DNA of 64,000 nt from Microvirga terrestris (GCF_015694425.1 NZ_JADQDN010000002.1:496001-560000), one strand, 5' to 3'; positions 42,097 through 50,957 are shown, counted from the stretch's first letter. Translations and numbers: made by a program. The notes: generated by a model not told the origin, from the sequence alone.

Positions 42097-42756
42097 ATGC
42101 TTAAAGCCTTGATCTTCGATATGGACGGCACCCTGGTGCATAGCGACCCGACCCACCTGGAGGCTTTTGCCCAGACTTTAGGCCCTCAGGGCGTCGTGAT
42201 CGATGAGGATCTGTATCGCACCTCGATCATCGGCCACACCAACGAGTCGATCTTCGCGGCACTCCTGCCCCACCTGCCGGTCGAGGAGCATGAAGTCTAT
42301 GCCGAGCGCAAAGAAGCCGCATTCAGGCGCCTCGCGCTCGACCTCAAGCCCCTGGAGGGCCTGCTCGAATTGTTTGACTGGGCGGATGCCCGTGGCATCA
42401 GACTTGCCCTTGTTACCAATGCGCCGCTGCTGAACGCGACCCATGTTCTCGATATTCTCGGCATCACCAACCGGTTCGAGGTCAAGGTCACCATCGATCA
42501 GGTCGAGCGCGGCAAACCCGATCCCCTGCCCTACCTCACGGCGGTCGAGCGTCTGGGTATTCGGGCCGAAGAGGCCATCGCCTTCGAGGATTCCCCCTCG
42601 GGCATGAGAGCGGCGAAAGCGGCGGGATTGTTCTCCTTCGGCGTCCTCACCGGACTCAGCGCAGCGGAACTCAGCAAAGTCGGCGCCGACGGAACGATCG
42701 CAACCTTCCGGGACAGTGCACTTTGGGAAGTCCTAGAACGCAGGATCGCGGCTTAA
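42097..42756 (+). CDS. HAD superfamily phosphatase (phosphoglycolate phosphatase/beta-PGM-like)
   Basis: 219 residues. HAD motif I is IFDMDGTLVHSD (nucleophile Asp9), motif II VTNAP, motif III Lys in GKPDPLPYL, motif IV FEDSPSGMRAA. A four-helix cap lies between motifs I and II, the subfamily IA layout shared by phosphoglycolate phosphatases and phosphoglucomutases. Substrate undetermined. It is a single gene, three bases from the convergent HxlR gene. Confidence 0.88.
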   Translation: MLKALIFDMDGTLVHSDPTHLEAFAQTLGPQGVVIDEDLYRTSIIGHTNESIFAALLPHLPVEEHEVYAERKEAAFRRLALDLKPLEGLLELFDWADARGIRLALVTNAPLLNATHVLDILGITNRFEVKVTIDQVERGKPDPLPYLTAVERLGIRAEEAIAFEDSPSGMRAAKAAGLFSFGVLTGLSAAELSKVGADGTIATFRDSALWEVLERRIAA

Positions 42757-42759
42757 CCC

Positions 42760-43158
42760 TCAAGCCGCATCGGATTGTTGCCGATCGAGCTCGTCACCTG
42801 CCGCGTCAAAGCGACGACGGGCCCTCAGAATCTCGTCCCTGTTCTGGATGGCCCAGTCGCCCAAGCCCCGCACAGTCTTGAGCAGGGAGCAACCCAGCCC
42901 TGTGAGCTGGTAATCCACCCGAGGCGGAATGGTGGGGTAGACAGTACGCGTGACGAGCCCGTCACGTTCCAATCCACGCAGTGTCAGGGTGAGCATCCGT
43001 TGGGAAATGCCGCTCACAAGACGTCGCAACTCATTGAATCTCTTGGGGCTGTCGCCGAGCTGGACCACCACTTGGACGCTCCACTTATCGCCGACCCGGG
43101 ACAGGATCTCCGTCACGGTCCGACAATCGGTGGGCACATGGATGTGACTGGGTGACAT
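42760..43158 (-). CDS. HxlR family transcriptional regulator
   Basis: 132 residues with an ideal AAGGAGG seven bases before the ATG. Winged helix of the HxlR/MarR-like type: CRTVTEILSRVGDKWSVQVV, RFNELRRLVSGISQRMLTLT and RTVYPTIPPRVDYQLTGLG. A Cys at residue 12, near the N-terminus, fits the redox- or aldehyde-sensing members (YodB, HypR). It is divergent from an FMN reductase gene, which it probably controls. Confidence 0.9.
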   Translation of the reverse strand: MSPSHIHVPTDCRTVTEILSRVGDKWSVQVVVQLGDSPKRFNELRRLVSGISQRMLTLTLRGLERDGLVTRTVYPTIPPRVDYQLTGLGCSLLKTVRGLGDWAIQNRDEILRARRRFDAAGDELDRQQSDAA

Positions 43159-43186
43159 AAAAGTGCCTCCTTGCGAAAGGCCGCAG

Positions 43187-43226
43187 AAGTTACTTAATGA
43201 GCCTCGGTAACAAAAGGGAACTTAAG
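43187..43226. promoter_or_regulatory. candidate HxlR operator
   Basis: GTTAC (43189-43193) and GTAAC (43207-43211) form an inverted pair, and ACTTAA occurs at 43192-43197 and 43219-43224. The elements lie between the divergent HxlR and FMN-reductase starts. Confidence 0.35.
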
Positions 43227-43261
43227 TGCTCCCGCCGCCGAATGCAAATGAAGGACGCCCC

Positions 43262-43858
43262 ATGAAGCCCAAGCTTCACATCATCATCGCCAGCACGCGC
43301 CCCGGCCGGGTCGGCCCAAGCGTTGCTCAATGGTTCAGCGAATACACAGCTGAGCATGGCAAGTTCGAACCTGTGCTGGTGGATCTCGCAGAGTTCAACC
43401 TGCCGCTCTTCGACGAGCCGGAGCACCCGATGAAGCAGAATTACCACCATGCCCACACCAAGGCATGGGCTGAAAGCGTGTCGGCGGCCGATGCCTTCGT
43501 GTTCGTCACGCCCGAGTACAACTACGCTCCGCCGCCGGCGCTGGTGAATGCGCTGAACTACCTGTCGCGCGAATGGAACTATGCGCCTGCCGGCTTCGTG
43601 AGCTATGGCGGCATCTCCGGCGGCCTGCGGTCGGTCCAGGTGGCGAAGCAGATCGTCACGACCTTGAAGATGATGCCGATTCCGGAAGGCGTGCCCATGC
43701 CGATGGTGTTCCAGAACCTGGACGAGAGCGGCAAGCTCAAGCCCGTCGATATCTATAGGACGTCGGCCGCCACGATGCTGGACGAACTCCTCCGCTGGAC
43801 CGAGGCCCTCAAGTCACTGCGGGCTGATCGCAAAACTCCTCTGAAGGCTGCTGCTTAA
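43262..43858 (+). CDS. NADPH-dependent FMN reductase / quinone reductase
   Basis: 198 residues from the ATG at 43262 (GAAGGACGCCCC upstream); an ATG 36 bases earlier is less likely. Flavodoxin-like fold: IIIASTRPGRVGPSVAQWF binds the FMN phosphate and TPEYNYAPPPALVNALNYL is the conserved flavin loop. The family reduces FMN, quinones or azo compounds. Divergent pairing with an HxlR regulator suggests induction by quinones or other electrophiles. Confidence 0.88.
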   Translation: MKPKLHIIIASTRPGRVGPSVAQWFSEYTAEHGKFEPVLVDLAEFNLPLFDEPEHPMKQNYHHAHTKAWAESVSAADAFVFVTPEYNYAPPPALVNALNYLSREWNYAPAGFVSYGGISGGLRSVQVAKQIVTTLKMMPIPEGVPMPMVFQNLDESGKLKPVDIYRTSAATMLDELLRWTEALKSLRADRKTPLKAAA

Positions 43859-43883
43859 GGCACCCAGTCCAATCAAAACAAAA

Positions 43884-43915
43884 GGCACCGCGGCGGATTC
43901 CAGCGGTGCCTTTTT
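43884..43915 (+). terminator. Rho-independent terminator of the FMN reductase gene
   Basis: GGCACCGC (43884-43891) pairs with GCGGTGCC (43903-43910), then TTTTT. Confidence 0.88.
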
Positions 43916-44009
43916 ATATGCTCTGAGGGATCAGAGACACCTGACCTGCGAAGCTTGAAACCGAGAGTATTGCGGTTCAGGATGCAACAGGCATCTCGAT
44001 GAGAACGAC

Positions 44010-44381
44010 ATGACACCGGACGACGTTCGACGTCTGGCCCTTGCTCTGCCGGCGGCCAGCGCGAGCACTCACATGAACCGTCCGGATTTTCGTGTGCGGA
44101 GCAGAATCTTTGCGACGCTCCATCCGGACGAGCAGCGCGCCGTCGTGAAGCTCGCCCCAGAAGATCAACAGATGCGTGTCGAGTCGGAGCCTCTCGTCTT
44201 TTCTCCCGTAGCCGGCAAATGGGGCCTTCAGGGCTGGACGAATGTCGATCTCGCACACAGCGACGAGGTGACATTGCGAAGCGCCCTGCTCGCCGCTTGG
44301 TGTGCGGTCGCGCCCAAACGCCTTGTCGCCGAAGCGGTTGGCACAGGGCCAACCGCCTCGACGAACCAGGATCTGACTTAA
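44010..44381 (+). CDS. MmcQ/YjbR family protein
   Basis: 123 residues. MTPDDVRRLALALPAAS, the central RSRIFATLHPDEQRAVVKL and GWTNVDLAHSDEVTLRSAL fit the MmcQ/YjbR (CyaY-like) fold, a small DNA-binding-like family of unknown role. It ends with a four-base tail-to-tail overlap with the iron alcohol dehydrogenase gene. Confidence 0.85.
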   Translation: MTPDDVRRLALALPAASASTHMNRPDFRVRSRIFATLHPDEQRAVVKLAPEDQQMRVESEPLVFSPVAGKWGLQGWTNVDLAHSDEVTLRSALLAAWCAVAPKRLVAEAVGTGPTASTNQDLT

Positions 44382-45541
44382 ACACGCCCAGTCAGCGCAT
44401 CCTCGAAGAGCTTGCGAGCGCTCTCCTTGGTGATCGGCACCGGGTTGCCCCCGGCGGTTGGGTCGTTGGGCGCCATCTCGGACATCTCGTCGAAGCGGGC
44501 GCTGTCGACCTTCAATCCTTCCAGCGTATGCGGCACGCCGAGATCCTTGCGCAGCTGCAGCACCCAATCGAGGAAGGCCTGGAACGAGGGCTCGAGACCG
44601 ATATAGGCAGCGAGCCGCTCGATCCGCTCTTCAATAGCCTTGCGGTTATAGACCAGCACGTAGGGCATGAAGACCGCATTGGTCAGGCCGTGATGGGTGT
44701 CGTAGAGCGCACCGGTCGGGTGCGACAGGGCATGGATCGCGCCAAGCCCTTTCTGGAAGGCGGTGGCCCCCATGGCGGCCGCCGACATCAGCTGCGCGCG
44801 GGCTTCGATATCCTTGCCGTCCTTGTACGCGCGCGGCAGGAATTCCTTCACGAGGCGGATGCCTTCCACCGCGATGCCGTCGGCCATAGGGTGATAGCCC
44901 GGCGCGCAATAGGCTTCCAGGCAATGCGCCAGCGCGTCCAAGCCCGTGCCCGCCGTGATGTGGGGCGGCATGCCCACCGTCAGCTCCGGATCGCAGATGA
45001 CGATCTTCGGCATCATCAGCGGATGGAAGATCACCTTCTTGGTGTGCGTGGCCTCCTGCGTGATCACGCCGGCGCGGCCCACTTCCGAGCCCGTGCCGGC
45101 GGTCGTTGGCACGGCGATAATCGGCTGGATGCCGTTCGGGTCGGCGCGGGTCCACCAATCGCCGATATCCTCGAAGTCCCACATGGGCCGGGTCTGGCCC
45201 GCCATGAAGGCGATGACCTTGCCGGCATCTAGCGCCGAGCCGCCGCCGAAGGCGACAACACCATCATGTTTGCCGGCTTTTAGGGCTTCAAGTCCCTTGT
45301 ACACGTTGGTCTCGACAGGGTTCGGCTTGATGTCGGAGAAGATCGCCGCTTTGAGGCCGGCGGACATCAGTTGATCGAGCGCCGCCTTCGTCATCGGTTG
45401 TGTGGCCAGAAACGGGTCCGTCACGATGAGCGGTGCCTGCATGCCGACCGACTTGCAGGCTTCCGCCAGTTCCGAGATGCGGCCTGCGCCGAAGCGGATG
45501 GCGGTGGGGTAGTTCCAGTTGGAGCGGGGTGACGGGGTCAT
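44378..45541 (-). CDS. iron-containing alcohol dehydrogenase
   Basis: 387 residues. Group III alcohol dehydrogenase: NAD-binding FGGGSALDAGKVIA, VPTTAGTGSEVGRAGVI, and metal ligands in GTGLDALAHCLEAY and AIHALSHPTGALYDTHHG. It is the last gene of the five-gene amine operon, 11 bases after the aldehyde dehydrogenase. In that context it probably oxidises the hydroxyl of a gamma-glutamylated amino alcohol to the aldehyde. That substrate is inferred from the neighbours. Confidence 0.9.
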   Translation of the reverse strand: MTPSPRSNWNYPTAIRFGAGRISELAEACKSVGMQAPLIVTDPFLATQPMTKAALDQLMSAGLKAAIFSDIKPNPVETNVYKGLEALKAGKHDGVVAFGGGSALDAGKVIAFMAGQTRPMWDFEDIGDWWTRADPNGIQPIIAVPTTAGTGSEVGRAGVITQEATHTKKVIFHPLMMPKIVICDPELTVGMPPHITAGTGLDALAHCLEAYCAPGYHPMADGIAVEGIRLVKEFLPRAYKDGKDIEARAQLMSAAAMGATAFQKGLGAIHALSHPTGALYDTHHGLTNAVFMPYVLVYNRKAIEERIERLAAYIGLEPSFQAFLDWVLQLRKDLGVPHTLEGLKVDSARFDEMSEMAPNDPTAGGNPVPITKESARKLFEDALTGRV

Positions 45542-45552
45542 GATGCTTTCAA

Positions 45553-46944
45553 TCAGATCTGACGGAGGTGATAGGATTTCGGACGGGTAAGCGACTCGTA
45601 GGCCAGCCGCGACAGGCTCGCGCCACGGCCGGTGTCCTTCACGCCGGTCCAGGCGAGCGCGGGATCGAGATAGTCGCAGCGGTTCATGAACACGGTGCCG
45701 GTCTCGAGCTTCTCGCCGATGGCTTCCGCCGCATCGACGTCAGACGTCCAGATGGCGGCCGAGAGGCCATAGGGCGAGTCGTTCATCAGGCGGATCGCCT
45801 CCTCGTCGCCGCTCACCTTCATGATGCCGACCGTGGGGCCGAAGCTCTCCTCGCGCATCACGCTCATGGAATGATCCACGTTGGTCAGCACCTGCGGCGC
45901 GAGATAGGCGGTGTTTCCGGTATCTGCCGCAAACTTCCTGGTATCGATATGCGCCTTCGCGCCCTTCGCCACCGCTTCCGCATTCTGCCCACGTACGAGG
46001 TCGGCGAAGCGCTTGTGGGCCATGGGACCAAGCGTCGTCGCCTCGTCGAGCGGATTGCCGAGCACGTACTTGTTCACGAGATCGACCGCGCCTTCGACGA
46101 AGCGATCATAATGCTTCTCGTGCACATAGATGCGCTCGATGCCGCAGCAGCACTGGCCCGAGTTGAAAAAGGCGCCGTCCACGAGATTCTCGATGGCATG
46201 GTCGAGATTGGCATCCTGCCGCACATAGGCTGGATCCTTGCCGCCGAGCTCGAGCCCAAGGGAAGTGAAGGAGCCTGCCGCCGCACGCTCGATGGAGCGC
46301 CCGCCGGAGACGGAACCGGTGAAATTGCAGTGATCGACCAGACCGCCGCCAAGGATCCCGCCCGTCTGGTCGTGGCTCAGATACAGGTTCTGGAACAGGC
46401 CCTTCGGCATGCCCGCCCGGTCCATGGCCATCTGGAAGCGCTCGCCCGCCAGCACCGTCTGCGAGGCGTGCTTCAGGAGCACTGCGTTGCCGGCCATGAG
46501 CGCCGGCACGATGGTGTTGATGGCCGTGAGATAGGGGTAGTTCCACGGCGCGATCACGAGCACAAGGCCGACCGGCTCACGCTTGATCATGCGACGGAAG
46601 CCCGGCTTCTCGTCGTCGGCCGGGATGGGCTGCAGGCTCTTCTCGGCAATGCCGATCATGTGGCGCGCCCGCTCCTCGACGCCGCGGAACTCGCCTCCAT
46701 AGCGCACCGGGCGGCCCATCTGCTGGGCGATCTCGGGAACCACCTCCTGGTTCATGGCGAGCAGCGCGTCGAGGAAGGCCGAGACCCTGCTCGCGCGCTC
46801 GGCGATGGTCGTGTTGCGCCATGCCTTTTGCGCCTCGCGGGCGGAAGCGATCGCCGCATCGATGGCGGCCTCGGACAGGATGGGGCGGCGGACGAGTTCG
46901 CGTCCGTCGATGGGGGAAATGCAGACGATGTCGGTATCGACCAT
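45553..46944 (-). CDS. NAD(P)-dependent aldehyde dehydrogenase
   Basis: 463 residues. Cofactor-site APWNYPYLTAINTIVPALMA, general base Glu in LGLELGGKDPAYV, and the nucleophile in FFNSGQCCCGIERI, where the second Cys of the triplet fits FxNxGQxC. The three adjacent cysteines are unusual. NDSPYGLSAAIWT and the C-terminal DTGRGASLSRLAYE are common to amine-linked ALDHs. Between the GS-like ligase and alcohol dehydrogenase genes, it likely oxidises the gamma-glutamyl amino aldehyde to the acid. Confidence 0.92.
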   Translation of the reverse strand: MVDTDIVCISPIDGRELVRRPILSEAAIDAAIASAREAQKAWRNTTIAERASRVSAFLDALLAMNQEVVPEIAQQMGRPVRYGGEFRGVEERARHMIGIAEKSLQPIPADDEKPGFRRMIKREPVGLVLVIAPWNYPYLTAINTIVPALMAGNAVLLKHASQTVLAGERFQMAMDRAGMPKGLFQNLYLSHDQTGGILGGGLVDHCNFTGSVSGGRSIERAAAGSFTSLGLELGGKDPAYVRQDANLDHAIENLVDGAFFNSGQCCCGIERIYVHEKHYDRFVEGAVDLVNKYVLGNPLDEATTLGPMAHKRFADLVRGQNAEAVAKGAKAHIDTRKFAADTGNTAYLAPQVLTNVDHSMSVMREESFGPTVGIMKVSGDEEAIRLMNDSPYGLSAAIWTSDVDAAEAIGEKLETGTVFMNRCDYLDPALAWTGVKDTGRGASLSRLAYESLTRPKSYHLRQI

Positions 46945-47016
46945 GGTGTGATGCCTGAAAGACCATGATCCGCGAGGACCATGGCCTTCTCCTGTGATTG
47001 AGTCCTGAAAAGGCTT

Positions 47017-48387
47017 TTAGATGATCTCGAAGTAACGGGCGAGCTGCCAATCGGTGATAGCCTTGCGCGCCTCGCGCTCCTCCCATTCTCGGGTTGCAGC
47101 GTAATGGTCGACGAAGGTGTCACCGAAGAGCTGACGGGCGGCTTGCGACCCTTTCAGCCGCTCGGCGGCCTCGCCGAGGGAGCGCGGCAGTGCCCGATCC
47201 TTCGGGTGCTCGACCGCATAGGCATTGCCCTGGATCGGCTCGCCCGGATCGATCCGGTTCTCGATGCCCCAGAGGCCAGAGCCGATGGCGGCGGCAAGGG
47301 CGATATAGGGGTTGATGTCGGCGGCCGCGACCCGGTACTCCACCCGCTGCGACTTCTCAGAACCTGGAATGACGCGCAGTGCCGTGGTGCGGTTCTCCAC
47401 ACCCCAGGCGGAATCGGTGGGGGCCCAGAAGCCGGGGATGAGCCGCGTGTAGCTGTTCACCGTGCAGGCGACCATGGCGAGAAACTCGGGCATCAGCTGC
47501 TGCTGACCGCCCACATACCAACGCATGGTCTCCGACATGTTGTGCTTGGCCTGGGCGTCGTAGAACGCACCCTTGCCGGTGCGCAGATCGCGCAAGGATG
47601 AGTGCAGGTGACCGGACTGGCCGGGCCAGTCGCGCGACCACTTGGCCATGAATGTGGCCATCCAGCCGCGGCGCTGAGCCAGGATCTTGGTATAGGTCTT
47701 GAAGAGCGCCGCCTTATCGGCGGCCTTCAACGCGTCATCAACGCGGATCGCCGCCTCCAGCACGCCGGGGCCGGTCTCCGTGTGCAGGCCCTCGATCTCG
47801 AAATCCATCGTCTTTCCGAGGTCGAGAAGCTCGTGGTAGAAATCCGCGTGCACGCCGGAGCGGAGCACCGAGTAGCCGAAGAAGCCGGGCGTGATGTTTT
47901 TCAGATCGCGATAGCTCTTCTCGCGCACGGAATGCGGCGTCTCCTCGAACAGGAAAAACTCGAACTCGGCCGCGGCCGAGACCGCGAAGCCCATGTCTTC
48001 TGCTTTTTTAAGCACCCGCCGCAGCACGCCCCGCGGACAGGCCGCCTCCGCGTAACCTTCGAACTCGGCCAGGAAGAACGGCAGGTCGTTCTCGAACGGC
48101 ACGAGCCGCATGGATTCGGGGATCACGCGCGCCGTGGCGTCGGGGTAGGCCGTATGCCAGCCGGTCAGCGTGGTGTTGTCGTAGAGCTGATCGTTGGAGT
48201 CCCAACCCAGCACCACGTCGCAGAAGCCGAAGCCTTTTTCGAGCGCGGACTCGAACTTGTCGCGGGCCATGTACTTGCCGCGCATGATGCCGTCCACATC
48301 GGTGAGGCCGATCTTCACGAAGGGCAGGTCGCGGCTGCGCACATATTCGAGCGCATCGGCGGCGTTCTTGATCTTGGGAGCGTCCAT
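47017..48387 (-). CDS. glutamine synthetase-like gamma-glutamyl amine ligase
   Basis: 456 residues. A GS catalytic fold is present: AAEFEFFLFEE holds the metal-binding glutamates, the Glu-rich ETGPGVLEAAIRVDDALKAA and GQSGHLHSSL carry further metal and substrate residues, and NPYIALAAAIGSGLWGIE is the C-terminal block. There is no Tyr adenylylation motif of GlnA. It belongs with PuuA/IpuC/GlnT-type ligases that couple glutamate to amines with ATP. The adjacent ethanolamine-type permease and alcohol and aldehyde dehydrogenases suggest gamma-glutamylethanolamide as product. Confidence 0.88.
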   Translation of the reverse strand: MDAPKIKNAADALEYVRSRDLPFVKIGLTDVDGIMRGKYMARDKFESALEKGFGFCDVVLGWDSNDQLYDNTTLTGWHTAYPDATARVIPESMRLVPFENDLPFFLAEFEGYAEAACPRGVLRRVLKKAEDMGFAVSAAAEFEFFLFEETPHSVREKSYRDLKNITPGFFGYSVLRSGVHADFYHELLDLGKTMDFEIEGLHTETGPGVLEAAIRVDDALKAADKAALFKTYTKILAQRRGWMATFMAKWSRDWPGQSGHLHSSLRDLRTGKGAFYDAQAKHNMSETMRWYVGGQQQLMPEFLAMVACTVNSYTRLIPGFWAPTDSAWGVENRTTALRVIPGSEKSQRVEYRVAAADINPYIALAAAIGSGLWGIENRIDPGEPIQGNAYAVEHPKDRALPRSLGEAAERLKGSQAARQLFGDTFVDHYAATREWEEREARKAITDWQLARYFEII

Positions 48388-48404
48388 ACGAATGACCTTG
48401 ACCG

Positions 48405-48439
48405 CAAAAGGAGAAAGGGAGCGCGGCTTACGCGCTCCC
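48405..48439 (-). terminator. terminator-like hairpin inside the amine operon
   Basis: On the minus strand GGGAGCGCG (48431-48439) pairs with CGCGCTCCC (48417-48425), loop of 5, followed by TTTCTCCTTTT. It lies between the permease stop and the ligase start and may reduce read-through or protect mRNA ends. Confidence 0.6.
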
Positions 48440-48446
48440 GAAGGGA

Positions 48447-49979
48447 TTAGTAGGACTTGTACTCGCTCTCGCCCTTGGTGAGCGCGAATTCCTCCTCCGG
48501 GGAGAGGATGAGCTTATGCCGTCCGATAAGCAGGAAGTAGGCCATCATCACGGCATAATAGACCGCGACACCGATGACAGCTGTCTTAAACACAGAGTCA
48601 GTGAACTGGAAGTAGAGCGTCACCGCCGCGATCATCATGCAGATAACCGCACCGGCGATCCCGAATGGGCTCCTATAGGGTCGATGCAGGTTCGGGTACT
48701 TCCTCTTGAGCACGATGTAGGACATGCCCTGCATGAAGTAGGCCAGCATCGCGCCAGCCACCGCCATGTTGAGCAACGTGCCGCCGATGATGCTCGCACC
48801 GGACTCGGCGCCCACCGAGAACCAGATAATCATCATCACCAGAAGGCCAAGTACCGCACCCGCGATCAGCGCCACGTGCGGCGTCTTGCGTGCGCCGTGC
48901 GTGACCGACAGGAAGCTAGGGAAATAGCCTGCCCGCGAGAGCGAGTAGATCTGCCGTCCGAACGCGAAGATGATGGTGTGGAACGAGGCAATGAGCCCAA
49001 TCACGGCAATCGCCGCCAGGATCTTCGCGATATCCGTTCCGAACAGGGTGCGGAACCCGTCGAGCAGGGGCTCGCCCGACTTGCCGAGGCCCACGGCGCC
49101 CGGCGCGATGCTCGTGTTCAGGAAAAGCACGAGGAACGCGGAGGCAATCAGGGTCAGGATCCCGGCGATGATGCCTTTGGGCATGTCCGTCTGCGGATCG
49201 TGCGACTCTTCGGCTGCAAGCGGCAACTGCTCGATGGCGAGGAACAGCCAGACCGCGAAGGGCAGCGAGGCCAGGATGCTGCCGATGCCCATAGGCAGGA
49301 AGGGACCGTTGCCGCTTGGCAGCTCTGTGCCGTCAGGCCCGATGTTCAGCGCCCAGCGCGAGAAGTCGAACTGGCCGGAGAACAGAACCGACAGGTAAAA
49401 AGCCGCGAGTACGGCAAGGGCTGCCAACGTGACGCCCACGGTGACCCTGAACGACAGTTCGACGCCGATGATGTTGAGGCCGACGAAAAGCGCGTAGCAC
49501 AGCACCCAGTACACGGGCTGGAATGCCGGCGCTGTCTCGAAGATCGCTGAGAGATACGAGCTGATGAAGAACACGATCACCGCCGGCGTGAGCACAAACT
49601 CGATGTTCTCGGCAATGCCGGTGATGTAGCCCGCCCAAGGGCCCATGGAAGTCCGGGCAAATGAGTAGGCGCCGCCCGTATGCGGCAGGGCCGGCGACAT
49701 CTCGGCGAGCGAGAAGGTCAGGCCGAGATACATGATGGCGATGATGATGGTGGCGAAGAACATCGCCCCGAAACCATTGGCGAGGCCGAGATTCCAGCCC
49801 GAGTAATGGCCTGAGATCACCGCGCCGACGCCGAGCGCCCAGAGCGACCAGACCCGTGCGTGGCGCTTGAGGCGCCTGGCTTCGAAATAGTTCTGATCCA
49901 CCGTGGTGTAGGTCACGCCGGCGTTCTGCACACCGGCTGTCGGGGCGTGAACCCCGGGATTTCCTTGTCCGACTGACAT
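48447..49979 (-). CDS. APC family amino acid/ethanolamine permease
   Basis: 510 residues from the ATG at 49977-49979 (GGAGGA eight bases upstream). There are twelve membrane helices. The first, VWSLWALGVGAVISGHYSGW followed by NLGLANGF, and LPFAVWLFLAIEQLPLAAEES, match ethanolamine permease (Eat) members of the APC superfamily. PHTGGAYSFARTSMGPWAGY is the helix-3 region. It would import ethanolamine or a related amino alcohol. It is second in the operon, 64 bases after the amidohydrolase gene. Confidence 0.87.
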   Translation of the reverse strand: MSVGQGNPGVHAPTAGVQNAGVTYTTVDQNYFEARRLKRHARVWSLWALGVGAVISGHYSGWNLGLANGFGAMFFATIIIAIMYLGLTFSLAEMSPALPHTGGAYSFARTSMGPWAGYITGIAENIEFVLTPAVIVFFISSYLSAIFETAPAFQPVYWVLCYALFVGLNIIGVELSFRVTVGVTLAALAVLAAFYLSVLFSGQFDFSRWALNIGPDGTELPSGNGPFLPMGIGSILASLPFAVWLFLAIEQLPLAAEESHDPQTDMPKGIIAGILTLIASAFLVLFLNTSIAPGAVGLGKSGEPLLDGFRTLFGTDIAKILAAIAVIGLIASFHTIIFAFGRQIYSLSRAGYFPSFLSVTHGARKTPHVALIAGAVLGLLVMMIIWFSVGAESGASIIGGTLLNMAVAGAMLAYFMQGMSYIVLKRKYPNLHRPYRSPFGIAGAVICMMIAAVTLYFQFTDSVFKTAVIGVAVYYAVMMAYFLLIGRHKLILSPEEEFALTKGESEYKSY

Positions 49980-50043
49980 TGAGTTGATCCTCCAAGAAGT
50001 TCTGCGTTTCGGGTCACGGCACATGTGTGCGCCATGCCCGTCA

Positions 50044-50832
50044 TCAGAGCGTCCGTGCCCCCTCCCTCAAAAGCGGCGCCAGACGGTTGGCCCACGACGC
50101 CTGTCCGTCTTCTGTGCGGATCAGGTCGTTGCGGATTTCGATCATCAGCGGTGGCAGACCACGCTTCTCGGCGTGGCGCTCCAGGGTGTGGAACACCCGG
50201 TCCGCTGGCGAATAGGGTTCGTTCATGCCGACGGTGAGCGCCGGACCATGTTTCAGGCCAGCCTCCACATGGCGGGCATAGCGCTCGTCTCGGTTGAAGA
50301 TCAGGCCGATCTGCCAAGGCCGCGGGACATCGCGATAGACAGGCGTGAAGGAATGGATCGACACGACAGCCCCGAGTTCGCCTGCCTCCATGCGCGAGGT
50401 CACGAAAGCATCGACCGCATCATGAAACGCATCGTAGACCTCACGTACACGATAAGCCCGCTCCTCCTCGTCGAGGTCGAGATTTCCGGTAATCGTGGTG
50501 CGCTCGCTCAGGGTCCAGATCGAATCCGACGCGGACGGGTCGCGGTTGAGGTCGAGCACAAGGCGCGAGACCGTGGCGTGAGCCAGAGGTGCATCGAGCA
50601 GCCGCGAAAGCTCCTTGGCGACCCCAAGCGCACCGGGATCCCAGGCGATGTGGCTTTCCAGTTCCAAGGGTCCGAGCCCCAAAGTACCGTAACGGGCTGG
50701 TAGGTGATTGGAGGCATGTTCGCAGATGAGAAGGATGGGCGAGCGCCCTTTCGGGTTCTCAATGGCGGCGATCGGCTGCCCTGCCGTTGCGGCAGAGGAT
50801 CCATCGGCATTCACCCGACTCGCCTGCGTCAT
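50044..50832 (-). CDS. N-formylglutamate amidohydrolase family protein
   Basis: 262 residues from the ATG at 50830-50832 with CGGAG seven bases upstream; an earlier in-frame start lacks this. The FGase fold is marked by LLICEHASNHLP, HIAWDPGALGVA, RLVLDLNRDP, VSIHSFTP and NEPYSPADRV with its metal ligands. No hut histidine-degradation genes are near. As the first gene of the amine operon it may instead cleave a gamma-glutamyl amide (glutamate plus amino acid) at the end of the pathway. The link is inferred from position. Confidence 0.87.
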   Translation of the reverse strand: MTQASRVNADGSSAATAGQPIAAIENPKGRSPILLICEHASNHLPARYGTLGLGPLELESHIAWDPGALGVAKELSRLLDAPLAHATVSRLVLDLNRDPSASDSIWTLSERTTITGNLDLDEEERAYRVREVYDAFHDAVDAFVTSRMEAGELGAVVSIHSFTPVYRDVPRPWQIGLIFNRDERYARHVEAGLKHGPALTVGMNEPYSPADRVFHTLERHAEKRGLPPLMIEIRNDLIRTEDGQASWANRLAPLLREGARTL

Positions 50833-50884
50833 GCGGTTCTCCGTCAACCTGCCCAAAAGCAGGGATTGTCCCCGGTTGAACGCT

Positions 50885-50929
50885 TGATACGTTTCTTATG
50901 GAATTCTCAGGTTCTGAAATTTCTGATAC
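50885..50929. promoter_or_regulatory. candidate RpiR operator
   Basis: The divergent gap holds the palindrome GAAATTTC (50916-50923), extended outward with one mismatch on each side, and a direct repeat TGATAC at 50885-50890 and 50924-50929. Confidence 0.38.
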
Positions 50930-50957
50930 AGCTTTTGAGAAGCGTCAAGGAGGGGCT

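Noticed and set aside
44010-45541. YjbR protein as part of the amine pathway
   Set aside because: It is on the opposite strand, overlaps only tail to tail by four bases, and its family has no link to amine catabolism.
50833-50856. Longer N-terminus for the N-formylglutamate amidohydrolase gene
   Set aside because: The start at 50832 has CGGAG at good spacing; the upstream one has none and adds only polar residues.
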